Made by a program: the position numbers and the translations under genes. Positions 17,368 to 27,359 of a stretch of 64,000 bases of DNA are shown one piece after another (position 1 is the stretch's first letter; every line of letters starts with the position of its first letter). This DNA comes from Salipiger thiooxidans (GTDB lineage Bacteria > Pseudomonadota > Alphaproteobacteria > Rhodobacterales > Rhodobacteraceae), in the NCBI RefSeq assembly GCF_900102075.1, contig NZ_FNAV01000008.1, positions 225,348 through 289,347 of the forward strand, read 5' to 3'. The notes beneath the pieces were generated by a model. That model had not been told where the DNA came from. It was given only the letters and a program-made list of their open reading frames with translations, and ran no database searches.

Positions 17368-17867
17368 ATTCTACCGTCGACACCCCGCTCTACAGCACCG
17401 GCCGTCACGTCGCCCTGCGCCTGAAACCGGGCGAGGAGGTGCTGGGCACGCTGCAGCAATTCGTCGTCGACCACGGCATCGCGGCCTGCGCCATCGTCTC
17501 GTCGGTGGGCTCGCTCACCCACGCGGCGATCCGCTACGCCAACCAGAACGACACCACCCGGCTCGAGGGCCATTTCGAGATCTGCTCGCTGATCGGCACG
17601 CTGGAATGCGCCGCCCCGGGCGAGGCGCTGAACGGGGCCGAGGCCTCGGCCTCCGGGGGCGCGCATGTGCACCTGTCGATCTCGGACGGCGCGGGGCGGA
17701 TGATCGGCGGCCACATGATGCGCGGCTGCCGGGTCTACACCACGCTCGAGATCGTGCTGCTGGTGCTCGACGGGCTGAGCTTCACGCGCGAGCCCTGCGA
17801 CGCCTCGGGCTATGCCGAGCTCGTCATCCGCAACGCAGCGGAAGACACCGGAAAATCAAACGGATAA
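17364..17867 (+). CDS. PPC-domain (DUF296) protein
   Basis: This 167-residue protein is a single PPC/PCC domain: TGRHVALRLKPGEEVLGTLQ, the conserved IVSSVGSLTHAAIRYAN and the HVHLSISDGAGRMIGGHMM metal-site-like motif. In plants the domain is joined to an AT-hook; bacterial forms stand alone, are trimeric and have unknown function, though often annotated as DNA-binding. The gene is coupled to the amine dehydrogenase by a 4-base overlap, so here it is more likely an enzyme or ligand-binding protein of the pathway than a regulator. The HxH...GGH motif could hold a metal. Confidence 0.85.
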   Translation: MNSTVDTPLYSTGRHVALRLKPGEEVLGTLQQFVVDHGIAACAIVSSVGSLTHAAIRYANQNDTTRLEGHFEICSLIGTLECAAPGEALNGAEASASGGAHVHLSISDGAGRMIGGHMMRGCRVYTTLEIVLLVLDGLSFTREPCDASGYAELVIRNAAEDTGKSNG

Positions 17868-17904
17868 GACCAAAAGCAACCGAAATAACAGGGACTAAGG
17901 ACAG

Positions 17905-18477
17905 ATGAAACTCGATACCAAGTCGCTCGTTCTGATGGCCGTGGCCATCGTCATCAACGTGGTGGTCGGCCAGATCGCCGTGTGGATCAAGCTGCCGCTC
18001 TACGTCGACGCGGTGGGCACCATACTGGTGGGCATCCTCGCGGGTCCCTTCGCGGGCGCGCTGACCGGCGTGCTCACCAACCTGATCTGGGGCCTGATCT
18101 CGGACCCGGTGGCCGCGGCCTTCTTCCCGGTGTCGCTGGTGATCGGCGCGCTGGCGGGGATCCTCGCACGCATGGGCTGGTTCAAGTCCGTCGGCATGAC
18201 CATTGCCGCCAGCGCCGTGATCGGCGTGATCTCGACCATCGTGGCAGTGCCGATCATCGTTTACATGTTCGGCGGCGTGACCGGCGCGGGCACCGACTTT
18301 GCCACCGCCTACCTGCTCGCCGTGGGACAGGAGCTGGTGCAGTCGGTCGCCATCGCGAACCTCGTGCAGAACCTCGCGGACAAGATCCTCACCTGTCTGA
18401 TCGCATGGCTGATCGTGAAGCGGCTGCCGATGCGCTTCACCTCGGGCTTTGCCTTCTACGGCTACTCCAAGGCCTGA
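17905..18477 (+). CDS. ECF transporter substrate-binding (S) component
   Basis: The 190-residue membrane protein has about six hydrophobic segments and no signal peptide. The segment LPLYVDAVGTILVGILAGPF, then AGALTGVLTNLIWGL, resembles the S components for pyrimidine- or vitamin-like solutes. It is followed by T and two A components, so it is a dedicated (group I) ECF importer. Solute identity is unknown; a nucleoside hydrolase directly behind the module hints at a nucleoside or modified base. The 37-base gap before it is too short for a TPP riboswitch and none is seen. Confidence 0.85.
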   Translation: MKLDTKSLVLMAVAIVINVVVGQIAVWIKLPLYVDAVGTILVGILAGPFAGALTGVLTNLIWGLISDPVAAAFFPVSLVIGALAGILARMGWFKSVGMTIAASAVIGVISTIVAVPIIVYMFGGVTGAGTDFATAYLLAVGQELVQSVAIANLVQNLADKILTCLIAWLIVKRLPMRFTSGFAFYGYSKA

Positions 18478-18480
18478 ACC

Positions 18481-19271
18481 ATGGCCGTCGCGCGACCCAA
18501 CGGGACGGACCACGCCCTGCTCTACGTCCCGGGCCGGAGCTTTCTGCACCGGCTCAACCCCCTGACCAAGCTCACGCTCGTGCTGTGGTGCGCGGTGGCG
18601 GCCTTTGCGCTGCCGCCACAGGGCACGATCCCGCTGGCGCTGCTGGCCATCGCGGTCGGCATCTTCGCAGGGGCGGGCAAGGTCTTTGCGCGACGGCTGA
18701 TCTTCACGCTGACGCCGCTGTCACTGGCGCTCTTCGTGGTCCACGGGATGCTCGTGGACCACGAAGGCGCGCGCGCGGCGTTCCTCGGGCTCGACCTAAG
18801 CCACGACGGGCTCGCCTACATGGTACGCATCCTCGGGCGGATCGCGGCGCTGCTCTCGGGCTCGCTGCTGTTCGTCTGCACGACCCATCCGGCGCGCCTG
18901 CTCAAGGCGCTGGATTCCCACAACTTCCCGCCCGGCATGGCCTATGTCATTTAAGCCCGCTGCTGCTGCTCGAGCCCTTCACCCAGCGCGCGCGGGCGAT
19001 CCGCGAGGCGCAGATGGCGCGCGGGCTCGACCTTCAGGGCAGCTTCCTGACGCGCGCCAGGGCCTTTCCCGCGCTCCTCATGCCGCTGGTGACGCTGGCG
19101 CTCGCGGACATCGACCACCGGGCGCAGGTGCTGGACGGGCGCGGCTTCCGCGCCATGCCGCACCGCACCGTGCTGGATGCCCCCGCGGACAGCGGCGCGC
19201 AACGGGCGGCGCGCTGGATCATCCTTCTTTCCATCCCCGTGCTCATCGCCGGAGGCATCCTGTGGCACTGA
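18481..19271 (+). pseudogene. ECF transporter T component, interrupted by a frameshift
   Basis: The first frame (ATG 18481) encodes FLHRLNPLTKLTLVLWCAVA through LDSHNFPPGMAYVI and stops at TAA 18952-18954. The rest of a normal EcfT (SPLLLLEPFTQRARAIREAQ, MARGLDLQGSFLTRARAFPA, and a final GGILWH with TGA 19269-19271) continues in another frame. The diagnostic EcfT coupling motif with A-R-G (MARGLD) is in the second part, so the first product alone should not couple ATP hydrolysis. Re-reading one base at GTCATTTAAGCCC restores the full 263-residue protein. The site is not a classical slippery heptamer, so mutation or sequencing error is more likely than programmed shifting. Confidence 0.8.
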
Positions 19272-20110
19272 TCGACGTCGACCACCTGAGTTTCGCCTAT
19301 GACGCCACACCGGTGCTGCAGGACGTGTCCATGTCGGTGGAGGCGGGCGAGAAACTCGCGATCCTCGGCGGCAACGGCTCGGGCAAGAGCACCTTGGCAC
19401 AGTGGATTGCGGGCTGGCTGCCGCGCGGCACCTTCGCGGCCTCCGAGGGCGGCGTGGCCGTCGAGGGCCGGCCGTGGGCCGAGCTTGACGCCGCCACCCG
19501 CGCGGGCACCGTACAGTTCGTCGGGCAGGTCCCGATGCAGCAGCTCTCGGGCTTTGCCTTCACGGTCCTTGACGAGATCGCCTTCGGCCCCGGCAACCTG
19601 CAGCTTCCCGAGCCCGAGATCCGCGCCCGGGTCGACGCGGCGGTCGGGATCTGCAACCTCGGCCACCTGCTCGAGCGTGATCCGTTCTCGCTGTCCGGCG
19701 GCGAGCAGCAACGGCTCTCGATCGCCGCGGCGCTGGCGATGCAGCCGCGCGCGCTGGTGCTGGACGAGCCCACCGGCAATTTCGACCCGGAATCCCGCGA
19801 CGCGCTGCTCGCGCAGATGGAGAAGCTGCCCGCCGAGCTGGCGATCGTCTGGTGCGACGTGACGCTGGGCGCGGCCATGGCCGTGGCCTCGCGCTTCGTG
19901 CTGCTCGACGAGGGCCGGATCGCCTATGACGGCGATGCCTCCGGGCTTCTGGCGCATCCGCGCACCGCGCAGATCTTCGGCCTGCCCGCAGTGGCCGAGG
20001 CGGCGCTGCTGTGGCGTGCGGCAGGGGTCTGGCCCGAGGGCGTGCCGATCAGCGCCGACCCCGCCCGCGTCGCCGCCGTGCTGCGCCCGATGCTGGAGGT
20101 GGTGGCATGA
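19262..20110 (+). CDS. ECF transporter ATPase A1
   Basis: The 282-residue protein starts at GTG 19262, inside the end of ecfT. It has Walker A GGNGSGKST, Q-loop VGQVPMQQLSG, a complete signature LSGGEQQR, Walker B ALVLDEPTGNFD and CDVTL in place of the usual H-loop histidine motif (IVWCDVTLGAA), so the switch His appears to be absent. It pairs with the next ATPase as a heterodimer under the T component. No other ATG-initiated start keeps the N-terminal strand LIDVDHLSFAYD. Confidence 0.85.
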   Translation: MALIDVDHLSFAYDATPVLQDVSMSVEAGEKLAILGGNGSGKSTLAQWIAGWLPRGTFAASEGGVAVEGRPWAELDAATRAGTVQFVGQVPMQQLSGFAFTVLDEIAFGPGNLQLPEPEIRARVDAAVGICNLGHLLERDPFSLSGGEQQRLSIAAALAMQPRALVLDEPTGNFDPESRDALLAQMEKLPAELAIVWCDVTLGAAMAVASRFVLLDEGRIAYDGDASGLLAHPRTAQIFGLPAVAEAALLWRAAGVWPEGVPISADPARVAAVLRPMLEVVA

Positions 20111-20925
20111 GCCCGATCCTGACCCTCGACGGGGTGCGCTTCGGCTACGACCCGGACAAGCCCGTGCTGCGGGACATCTCGTTCTCGGTGAGCCCGGGCG
20201 AGGTCGTGGCCGTGGTGGGCCGCAACGGGGCGGGCAAGTCGACGCTGCTGCGACTGCTGAACGGGCTGCTGCGCCCCGATGCCGGCACGGTGGGCATCGC
20301 GGGCAGGGACGCGGGCAAGCTCAAGGTGAGCGAGATCGCCGCCCATATCGGCACGGTCTTCCAGGCCCCCGAACAGCAGATATTCAACGCCACGGTCAGG
20401 AACGAGATTGCCTTCGGGCCCGCGCAGCAGGGGCTCACGCCCGAGGAACAGGCGCTACGTCTTGACGAGGCGGTCGCGCGCACCGGGCTTGGCGAGGTGC
20501 TGGAAACCCATCCGCTCGACCTCGACGCCGCGATGCGGCGGTTCGTGGCGGTGGCCTCGGTGATCGCCTGCCGCCCCGATCTCATGCTCTTCGACGAGGC
20601 GCAGCGCGGGCTCGATGCGACGCGGCGGCTGCTGTTGGGCGGGATCATCGCCGAGGAAAAGGCGGCGGGCCGCGCCATCGTGCTGGTCTGCCACGACATG
20701 GAGTTCGTCGCGGCCCATGCGGACCGGGTTCTGGGGCTCGCCGAGGGGCGGCTGGCGGTGGATGCGACGGTGCAGGAGTTCTTCGCCGATGCCGCCGCCA
20801 CGCGTGCCGTCTCGGTCGAGCAGCCGGGCATCGTGGAACTGGCGCAGGCGCTTGGCCAGCCGGTGGCGCTGAGCGCGCCCGAGCTGGTCGCGGCGCTGGA
20901 GCCAAGACTGAAAGGAGGGGCCTGA
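20107..20925 (+). CDS. ECF transporter ATPase A2 with degenerate signature motif
   Basis: The 272-residue ATPase has Walker A GRNGAGKST, Q-loop VFQAPEQQIF, Walker B LMLFDEAQRGLD and the switch His in LVCHDMEF. Where LSGGQ should be, the sequence reads HPLDLDAAMRRFVAVASVIA, so the signature is lost. A1 keeps its signature but lacks the His, while A2 keeps the His but lacks the signature: together they give one complete composite site, as in asymmetric ABC dimers. The start overlaps A1 by 4 bases and the stop abuts the nucleoside hydrolase. Confidence 0.85.
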   Translation: MSPILTLDGVRFGYDPDKPVLRDISFSVSPGEVVAVVGRNGAGKSTLLRLLNGLLRPDAGTVGIAGRDAGKLKVSEIAAHIGTVFQAPEQQIFNATVRNEIAFGPAQQGLTPEEQALRLDEAVARTGLGEVLETHPLDLDAAMRRFVAVASVIACRPDLMLFDEAQRGLDATRRLLLGGIIAEEKAAGRAIVLVCHDMEFVAAHADRVLGLAEGRLAVDATVQEFFADAAATRAVSVEQPGIVELAQALGQPVALSAPELVAALEPRLKGGA

Positions 20926-21888
20926 ATGCGGCTCATCATCGACACCGACACGGCGGGCGACGACGCCTTCTCGATCCTGCTGGCGCTGAAGGCGCCGCAT
21001 GTTACGCTTGAGGGCATCACCATCTGCAACGGCAACGTGCCCTTCGACCAGCAGGTCGAGAACGCGCTTTACACGCTCGAGGTGGCAGGCGCCGGGGGCA
21101 CCGTGCCCGTGTGGAAGGGCTGCCCGCTGCCGATGCTGCGCAAGCCTGTCGATGCCACGGAATTCTTCGGCGCCGACGGCATGAGCGACGCGGGCTTCCC
21201 GCAGGCGCAGCAGCGCCCTGAGGACGGCCACGCGGTCGATTTCCTCATCGACACGATCATGTCGAACCCCGGCGAGATCGAGATCCTCGCGCAGGCGCCG
21301 CTGACCAACATCGCCACGGCCTACGTGAAAGAGCCGCGGATCGCGCAAAACCTCAAACATCTCTGGGTGATGGGCGGGCTCGACAATTCCATCGGCAACA
21401 CCACGCCCGCTTCCGAGTTCAACTTCTACGTCGATCCCGAGGCCGCCAAGATCGTGGTCAACGCGGGCTTTCGGCTGACGCTCTCGACCTGGACGCTGAC
21501 GATGAGCTCGGGCCTCCTGCCCGACGACAAGCTGCGGGTGATCGAGGCCATGGACACGCCGCTCTCTCGCTTCTTCATGACCATCAGCCAAGCGCCCTTC
21601 AAGCGCACCGAGATGCGCTACGGGCGGCCGCTCTCGACCCACCCGGACAGCCTGACCTGCGCCTGCGCCATCGACCACGCCATCATGCTGGAAACCGCAG
21701 ATTGCCTTGTCGATGTCGAGACGCAGGGCGAGCTGACCCGGGCCTATTCCTCGATCTGCACGCCGCTGACCCCGGACGAGGCGGAAATCGACTTTCTCTG
21801 GCCTTCGGCCCCGGCGAACGCCCGGGTGATCCGCAAGGCCGACACCAACCGCTTTGCCGAGATGCTTATCGCGGCGCTGGCGGACTGA
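20926..21888 (+). CDS. Inosine/uridine-preferring nucleoside hydrolase family protein
   Basis: The 320-residue protein begins MRLIIDTDTAGDDAFSILLA, the calcium- and ribose-binding Asp cluster of the IUNH family, and has APLTNIATA, the NFYVDPEAAKIV region with its Asn/Asp, and a late CAIDHAIM. It would cleave an N-ribosidic bond to base and ribose. Directly behind the ECF module with no gap, it probably acts on the solute that module imports, so a nucleoside-like compound is a reasonable guess for the substrate. Confidence 0.9.
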   Translation: MRLIIDTDTAGDDAFSILLALKAPHVTLEGITICNGNVPFDQQVENALYTLEVAGAGGTVPVWKGCPLPMLRKPVDATEFFGADGMSDAGFPQAQQRPEDGHAVDFLIDTIMSNPGEIEILAQAPLTNIATAYVKEPRIAQNLKHLWVMGGLDNSIGNTTPASEFNFYVDPEAAKIVVNAGFRLTLSTWTLTMSSGLLPDDKLRVIEAMDTPLSRFFMTISQAPFKRTEMRYGRPLSTHPDSLTCACAIDHAIMLETADCLVDVETQGELTRAYSSICTPLTPDEAEIDFLWPSAPANARVIRKADTNRFAEMLIAALAD

Positions 21889-21901
21889 CAGGACGACCGA
21901 G

Positions 21902-23041
21902 ATGACCAAGGATTCAGGCGCCGAGATCCGGAACCGCTATTTCGACACGCTCTTTGCCGACGAAAAGCTGATCTGGATGGGGCAGAACACCAACCATATC
22001 CCCGCCCACCCGGCGGTGACGCAGGCGATGACCGCCTCGATCGCCAAGGGCGAGTACAACGCCTATGCTCCGCCGCTGGGCTTCGAGTCGCTGCGGGCGG
22101 CCATCGTCGAGGATCTCGGCGTGCCGGGCCGGGCGCTGGTGACCGAGGGCGGCGTCAACGCGCTTGCCACGCTGGTGCGCACCAAGGTCCGCGCGGGCGA
22201 CACCTTCGTGACCTCGGATCCGACGTGGAAATGGCCGGGCCTCTTCGCGACGCAGCAGGGTGCCGAAGTCATCGAGCTGCCGATCTTCGGCCCCGGGACC
22301 GGCTACAAGCTGACGCCCGAGGTGCTGGCGGCGTCGGTCGACGACCGGTGCGCGCTGATCTACCTCGTGGATCCCAACAACCCGCTCGGCACCACCTACG
22401 ATGCCGACGAGCTGGCGCAGTTCATCGAGATCGCCAAGTCGGTGGGCGCGCTGCTGGTGCATGACTGCACCTACCGCGACTTCGCCCCCGACCACGTGCC
22501 CGCCATGCGCATCGACCCGGTGAACGCGGTCTGCTCGGTGAGCTTCTCCAAGTGGCTGGGGCTCGCGGGGATGCGGGTCGGCGCGCTGGTGGGTGCGCCC
22601 GAGCTCATCGACGAATGTGCCGCCTACTCGAGCTCGATCCTCGGTGCGGGGGTCGTGGCGCAGCGGGGCGCCGAGGCGGGGCTGCGCGTGAAGCCCGAGT
22701 GGATGCAGACCGTGCGCGCCATCAACACCGCCAACCAGCAGATGATCCGCGAGGCGGTGGCGGCCACCGAGGGCCTCGAGCTGCTGGTCTGGCCGAGCTT
22801 CGCCAACTTCCTCTGCATCGGCACCGAAGCCGCGGGCGTCACGCCCGAGCAGCTGGTCGAGGCCTACCGGCAGGAGGGCGTGATGATCCGGCAGGGCAAG
22901 TACCACACCGCGCGGTTCGGCGGAGGCTTCATCAAGGTCTCGACCACCGTGCCCGAGGACTGGGCCCGCCGTTTCTGCACGCTGCTGCCCGCGATGATGA
23001 CGAAGGCGCGCGGCCTCACCGACGTGCCCGCGCTGTTCTGA
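21902..23041 (+). CDS. PLP-dependent aminotransferase (class I/II fold)
   Basis: The 379-residue enzyme starts at ATG 21902 (CAGGACGACCGAG upstream). Visible motifs are LGFESLRAAIVEDLGVPG, the PLP-stacking region, DPNNPLGTTYDADEL, LLVHDCTYRDFAP (Asp and Tyr near the cofactor), and the Schiff-base Lys in SVSFSKWLGLAGMRVGALVG. All cofactor residues are present. The substrate is unknown; in this operon it could remove or install an amino group on the product of the amine dehydrogenase or the amidase. Confidence 0.9.
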   Translation: MTKDSGAEIRNRYFDTLFADEKLIWMGQNTNHIPAHPAVTQAMTASIAKGEYNAYAPPLGFESLRAAIVEDLGVPGRALVTEGGVNALATLVRTKVRAGDTFVTSDPTWKWPGLFATQQGAEVIELPIFGPGTGYKLTPEVLAASVDDRCALIYLVDPNNPLGTTYDADELAQFIEIAKSVGALLVHDCTYRDFAPDHVPAMRIDPVNAVCSVSFSKWLGLAGMRVGALVGAPELIDECAAYSSSILGAGVVAQRGAEAGLRVKPEWMQTVRAINTANQQMIREAVAATEGLELLVWPSFANFLCIGTEAAGVTPEQLVEAYRQEGVMIRQGKYHTARFGGGFIKVSTTVPEDWARRFCTLLPAMMTKARGLTDVPALF

Positions 23042-23064
23042 AGCTGTTCGAGAGGAAGACCCAT

Positions 23065-23943
23065 ATGCACATCACCACCAGGGACGGCGTGAAGCTCTAT
23101 GTCGAGGAAGCCGGGCAGGGCACGCCCATCCTCTTCATCCACGAATTCGGCGGCAACTACGACGCGTGGGAGCCGCAGATGCGCCGCTTCTCCCGCCGCC
23201 ATCGCTGCATCACCTACGCGGCGCGGGGTTACAAGCCTTCGGACATTCCCACCGATCTCGAGCAGTATTCCCAGCGCATCGCCGTCGAGGACGCGCTGGC
23301 GGTGCTCGACGCACTGGGGATCGAGAAGGCGCATATCGTGGGCCTCTCGATGGGCGGTTTCGCCACCGCGCATTTCGGCCTGATCGCCCCCGAGCGCGCC
23401 CTGTCGCTGACCATCGCGGGCGCGGGCTATGGCGCCGAGAAGCAGTACGAGGAGTATTTCCGCGGTGTCTCGCTCTCGGTTGCCGAGAATTTCGAGACCA
23501 GAGGCGCCAAGGAGTTTTCCAAGATCTACGGCCTCGGCGCCAGCCGGGTGCAGTTTCAGAACAAGGACCCGCGCGGCTGGGCCGAGTTCTCGGAGCGGCT
23601 GTCGAACCACGACGATCTCGGCGCGGCGCTGACCATGCGCGGCGTGCAGGCGCGGCGGCCGTCGCTCTACGATCTCGAGGCCGAATTCGCGCGGATGGAG
23701 GTGCCGACGCTGGTGATGACCGGCGACGAGGACGACCACTGCATCCAGACCTCGGTCTATCTCAAGAAGACCATCCCCGCCTGCGGGCTGGCGATCTTCC
23801 CCAAGACCGGCCACACGCTGAACCTTGAGGAGCCCGAGCTCTTCAACCAGCTGCTGGCCGAGTTCCTCGCACAGGTCGAGGCCGGGGCCTGGACGAAGCG
23901 CGACCCGCGCGCCGACCCCGGCCAGGTGATGCGCACCACATGA
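23065..23943 (+). CDS. Alpha/beta hydrolase (RutD / enol-lactonase-like)
   Basis: The 292-residue protein from ATG 23065 shows oxyanion motif ILFIHEFGGNYDAWEPQM, the nucleophile elbow IVGLSMGGFATAH, the acid in LVMTGDEDDHCI and a late His in KTGHTLNLEEP, a complete triad. The length and motifs match the family of lactonases and aminoacrylate or C-C bond hydrolases. It overlaps the M20 amidohydrolase by 4 bases. It probably opens a ring or cleaves an ester or enamine late in the route. Confidence 0.88.
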   Translation: MHITTRDGVKLYVEEAGQGTPILFIHEFGGNYDAWEPQMRRFSRRHRCITYAARGYKPSDIPTDLEQYSQRIAVEDALAVLDALGIEKAHIVGLSMGGFATAHFGLIAPERALSLTIAGAGYGAEKQYEEYFRGVSLSVAENFETRGAKEFSKIYGLGASRVQFQNKDPRGWAEFSERLSNHDDLGAALTMRGVQARRPSLYDLEAEFARMEVPTLVMTGDEDDHCIQTSVYLKKTIPACGLAIFPKTGHTLNLEEPELFNQLLAEFLAQVEAGAWTKRDPRADPGQVMRTT

Positions 23944-25172
23944 GCGTGGAGATCGACGGCGACCGGCTCTGGTCGCGGCTCATGGAGATGGCCCGGATCG
24001 GCGGCTTCGGGGAGGGCGGCGTCAACCGGCAGGCGCTCTCGGACGAGGAGCACGCGGCCTGGGCGCAGATGATCGCATGGGGCGCCGAGATCGGGCTGGA
24101 ACCCTCGACCGACGCGGCCGCCAACCTGTTCCTGACGCTTCCCGGGCAGGACCGCAGCCTGCCGCCGCTGATGGCGGGCTCGCATCTCGACAGCCAGCCC
24201 ACCGGCGGGCGCTTTGACGGCGTCTTCGGCGTGCTGGCCGCGCTCGAGGCGGTGACCGCGATGGTCCGCGCCGGGCACCGGCCCGCCCGCGACGTCATCG
24301 TGGTGGCTTGGATGAACGAGGAAGGCTCGCGCTTCGCGCCCGGCATGATGGGCTCCGAGGTCTTCGCGGGCGTGCGCGGCATCGGCGCAGTGCGCGCGGC
24401 GCAGGACGCGGACGGCATCCGCTGCGGCGACGAGATCGACCGCATCCACGCCGCCTTCCCCGCGGTGCCCGAGCGCCCGCCCTTCGTGCCGCTTGCCTAT
24501 GTCGAGCCGCACATCGAGCAGGGCCCGGTGCTCGAAGCGGTGGGCGTGCCCATCGGCGTGGTCAGCGGCATCCAGGGCAAGATCACCACCGAGGTCACGC
24601 TGACCGGGCAGGCGGGCCATGCCGGCACCGAGCCGATGACGGCGCGGCGCGACGCGGTGATGGCCTTTGCGCGTGTCGCCTCGGCCCTGCAGGCAAGCGT
24701 CGGCCTCGCGGACCCGGATATCCGCTTCACCATCGGCCGGGTCGAGGTGACGCCCAACGCGCCCTCGGTGATCGCCAGCGAGGTCCGCTTCCGCACCGAC
24801 CTGCGCCACCCGCTGAACGACGTGCTCGACGGGGCCTCGGAGGTGCTGCGCCAGATCGTCGAGCGCGAGGCGGCGCCCTGCGAGGGCCACGTGCGCGAGC
24901 TGGTGAACGCGCCCTCCAACCGCTTCGACCCGGTGCTTCAGGCGCGCATCGCCGAGGCCGCCGTGGCGGGCGGGCACGGCTATCGCCGCATGGCCTCGGC
25001 AGCGGGGCACGACGCCCGCCATGTCGCGCGGCTCTGCCCGTCTGCGATGATCTTCATTCCCTGCAAGGGCGGCATCAGCCACGACCCCTCGGAAAGCGCC
25101 ACCCGCGAGCATGTCATCGCCGGCGCCGAGGTGCTGCTGGGCGTGCTGCTGGCGTCGGAAGGCGGGATGTGA
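23940..25172 (+). CDS. M20-family amidohydrolase (N-carbamoylase / allantoate-type)
   Basis: The 410-residue enzyme carries the M20 metal-site motifs of the hydantoinase-carbamoylase branch: GSHLDSQPTGGRFDGVFGVL, WMNEEGSRFAPGMMGSEVF, VEPHIEQGPVLE and a C-terminal GISHDPSESAT. Substrates of this branch include N-carbamoyl amino acids, ureidopropionate and allantoate; a different M20 member, YlmB, deformylates the pyrimidine imported by ThiXYZ in Bacillus. It is the last gene of the operon and would release ammonia, CO2 or formate from a ring-opened intermediate. A candidate terminator follows. Confidence 0.9.
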   Translation: MSVEIDGDRLWSRLMEMARIGGFGEGGVNRQALSDEEHAAWAQMIAWGAEIGLEPSTDAAANLFLTLPGQDRSLPPLMAGSHLDSQPTGGRFDGVFGVLAALEAVTAMVRAGHRPARDVIVVAWMNEEGSRFAPGMMGSEVFAGVRGIGAVRAAQDADGIRCGDEIDRIHAAFPAVPERPPFVPLAYVEPHIEQGPVLEAVGVPIGVVSGIQGKITTEVTLTGQAGHAGTEPMTARRDAVMAFARVASALQASVGLADPDIRFTIGRVEVTPNAPSVIASEVRFRTDLRHPLNDVLDGASEVLRQIVEREAAPCEGHVRELVNAPSNRFDPVLQARIAEAAVAGGHGYRRMASAAGHDARHVARLCPSAMIFIPCKGGISHDPSESATREHVIAGAEVLLGVLLASEGGM

Positions 25173-25248
25173 CGGTTTCCGGGGAGGCGTGAGCGGTTGG
25201 TCGGGTGTCCGGGTGTGGGTCTGGGGCCGTGCTTGCGGCGCGGAGGCT

Positions 25249-25273
25249 CCCGCCCAGGCTCGCGGGCTTTTTC
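25249..25273 (+). terminator. Candidate intrinsic terminator of the catabolic operon
   Basis: CCCGC (25249-25253), an 8-base loop, GCGGG (25262-25266) and then CTTTTTC. The stem is short but GC-only and followed by five T, about 77 bases past the last stop. Confidence 0.5.
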
Positions 25274-25337
25274 TGACGGGCGCGGGCAAGGGCTGTCGCG
25301 GTGGCGGGGTGCCCCACGCTCTATTGCTCCGGCGACA

Positions 25338-25364
25338 GGGGCTGGGGCTGGGGCTGGGGCTGGG
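25338..25364 (+). repeat. GGGGCT hexanucleotide repeat, G-quadruplex-capable
   Basis: Four exact GGGGCT units followed by GGG give five G-runs with CT spacers on the plus strand. The spacing fits a stable intramolecular G-quadruplex. It lies in the gap between the catabolic operon terminator and the ABC-F promoter. The rest of the gap 25173-25476 shows no gene. Confidence 0.7.
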
Positions 25365-25476
25365 AACCCAAAGCCCGCTCCCTGCCACGGACCAGCGCCA
25401 AATTCCTCCGACCTGCCGCAGTTCACATCCGCCCCCGCGGCCTCAGCGCATTTCAGCGCAGCGCTGCCCGCACCCC

Positions 25477-25505
25477 TTGCGGGACAGCGGTCTCCTCCCT
25501 AGCTT
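25477..25505 (+). promoter_or_regulatory. Predicted promoter of the ABC-F gene
   Basis: TTGCGG (25477-25482), 17-base spacer, TAGCTT (25500-25505). It lies about 30 bases before a possible leader ORF and 87 before the ABC-F start. Match to a sigma-70-type promoter is moderate. Confidence 0.4.
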
Positions 25506-25591
25506 TGACCCAGCACTGACAGGAGAGACGTTCGACATGGACCAGACCCTCGCCGCCTTCACTCAGACGGTTTCGCTGCGAGAGTTTTCCC

Positions 25592-27175
<1,584 letters not shown>

Positions 27176-27359
27176 GGACCTCAGGGTCGCGAGCCGGTCC
27201 GGTCGATTGACATCGCTTGGCGTCAGGCCCGAGGGCGACGGGCCCGCCCCAAATGATCGTGCCCACGGCCTGTGCCAGAGCGTCAGCCCCCGGCGCCTGC
27301 AACCGGCGTGGCAGGCCGGGGCTGCATCAGATCGTCGGGGCGCAACGCCTTTCGGCGCG

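Noticed and set aside
17868..17904. TPP or other riboswitch before the ECF genes
   Set aside because: The 37-base gap is too short and has no conserved thiamine-box sequence.
18944..18960. Programmed -1 frameshift in ecfT
   Set aside because: GTCATTTAAGCC is not an X-XXY-YYZ heptamer and no strong hairpin follows at the right spacing; mutation or sequence error is simpler, so it is kept only as a remark.
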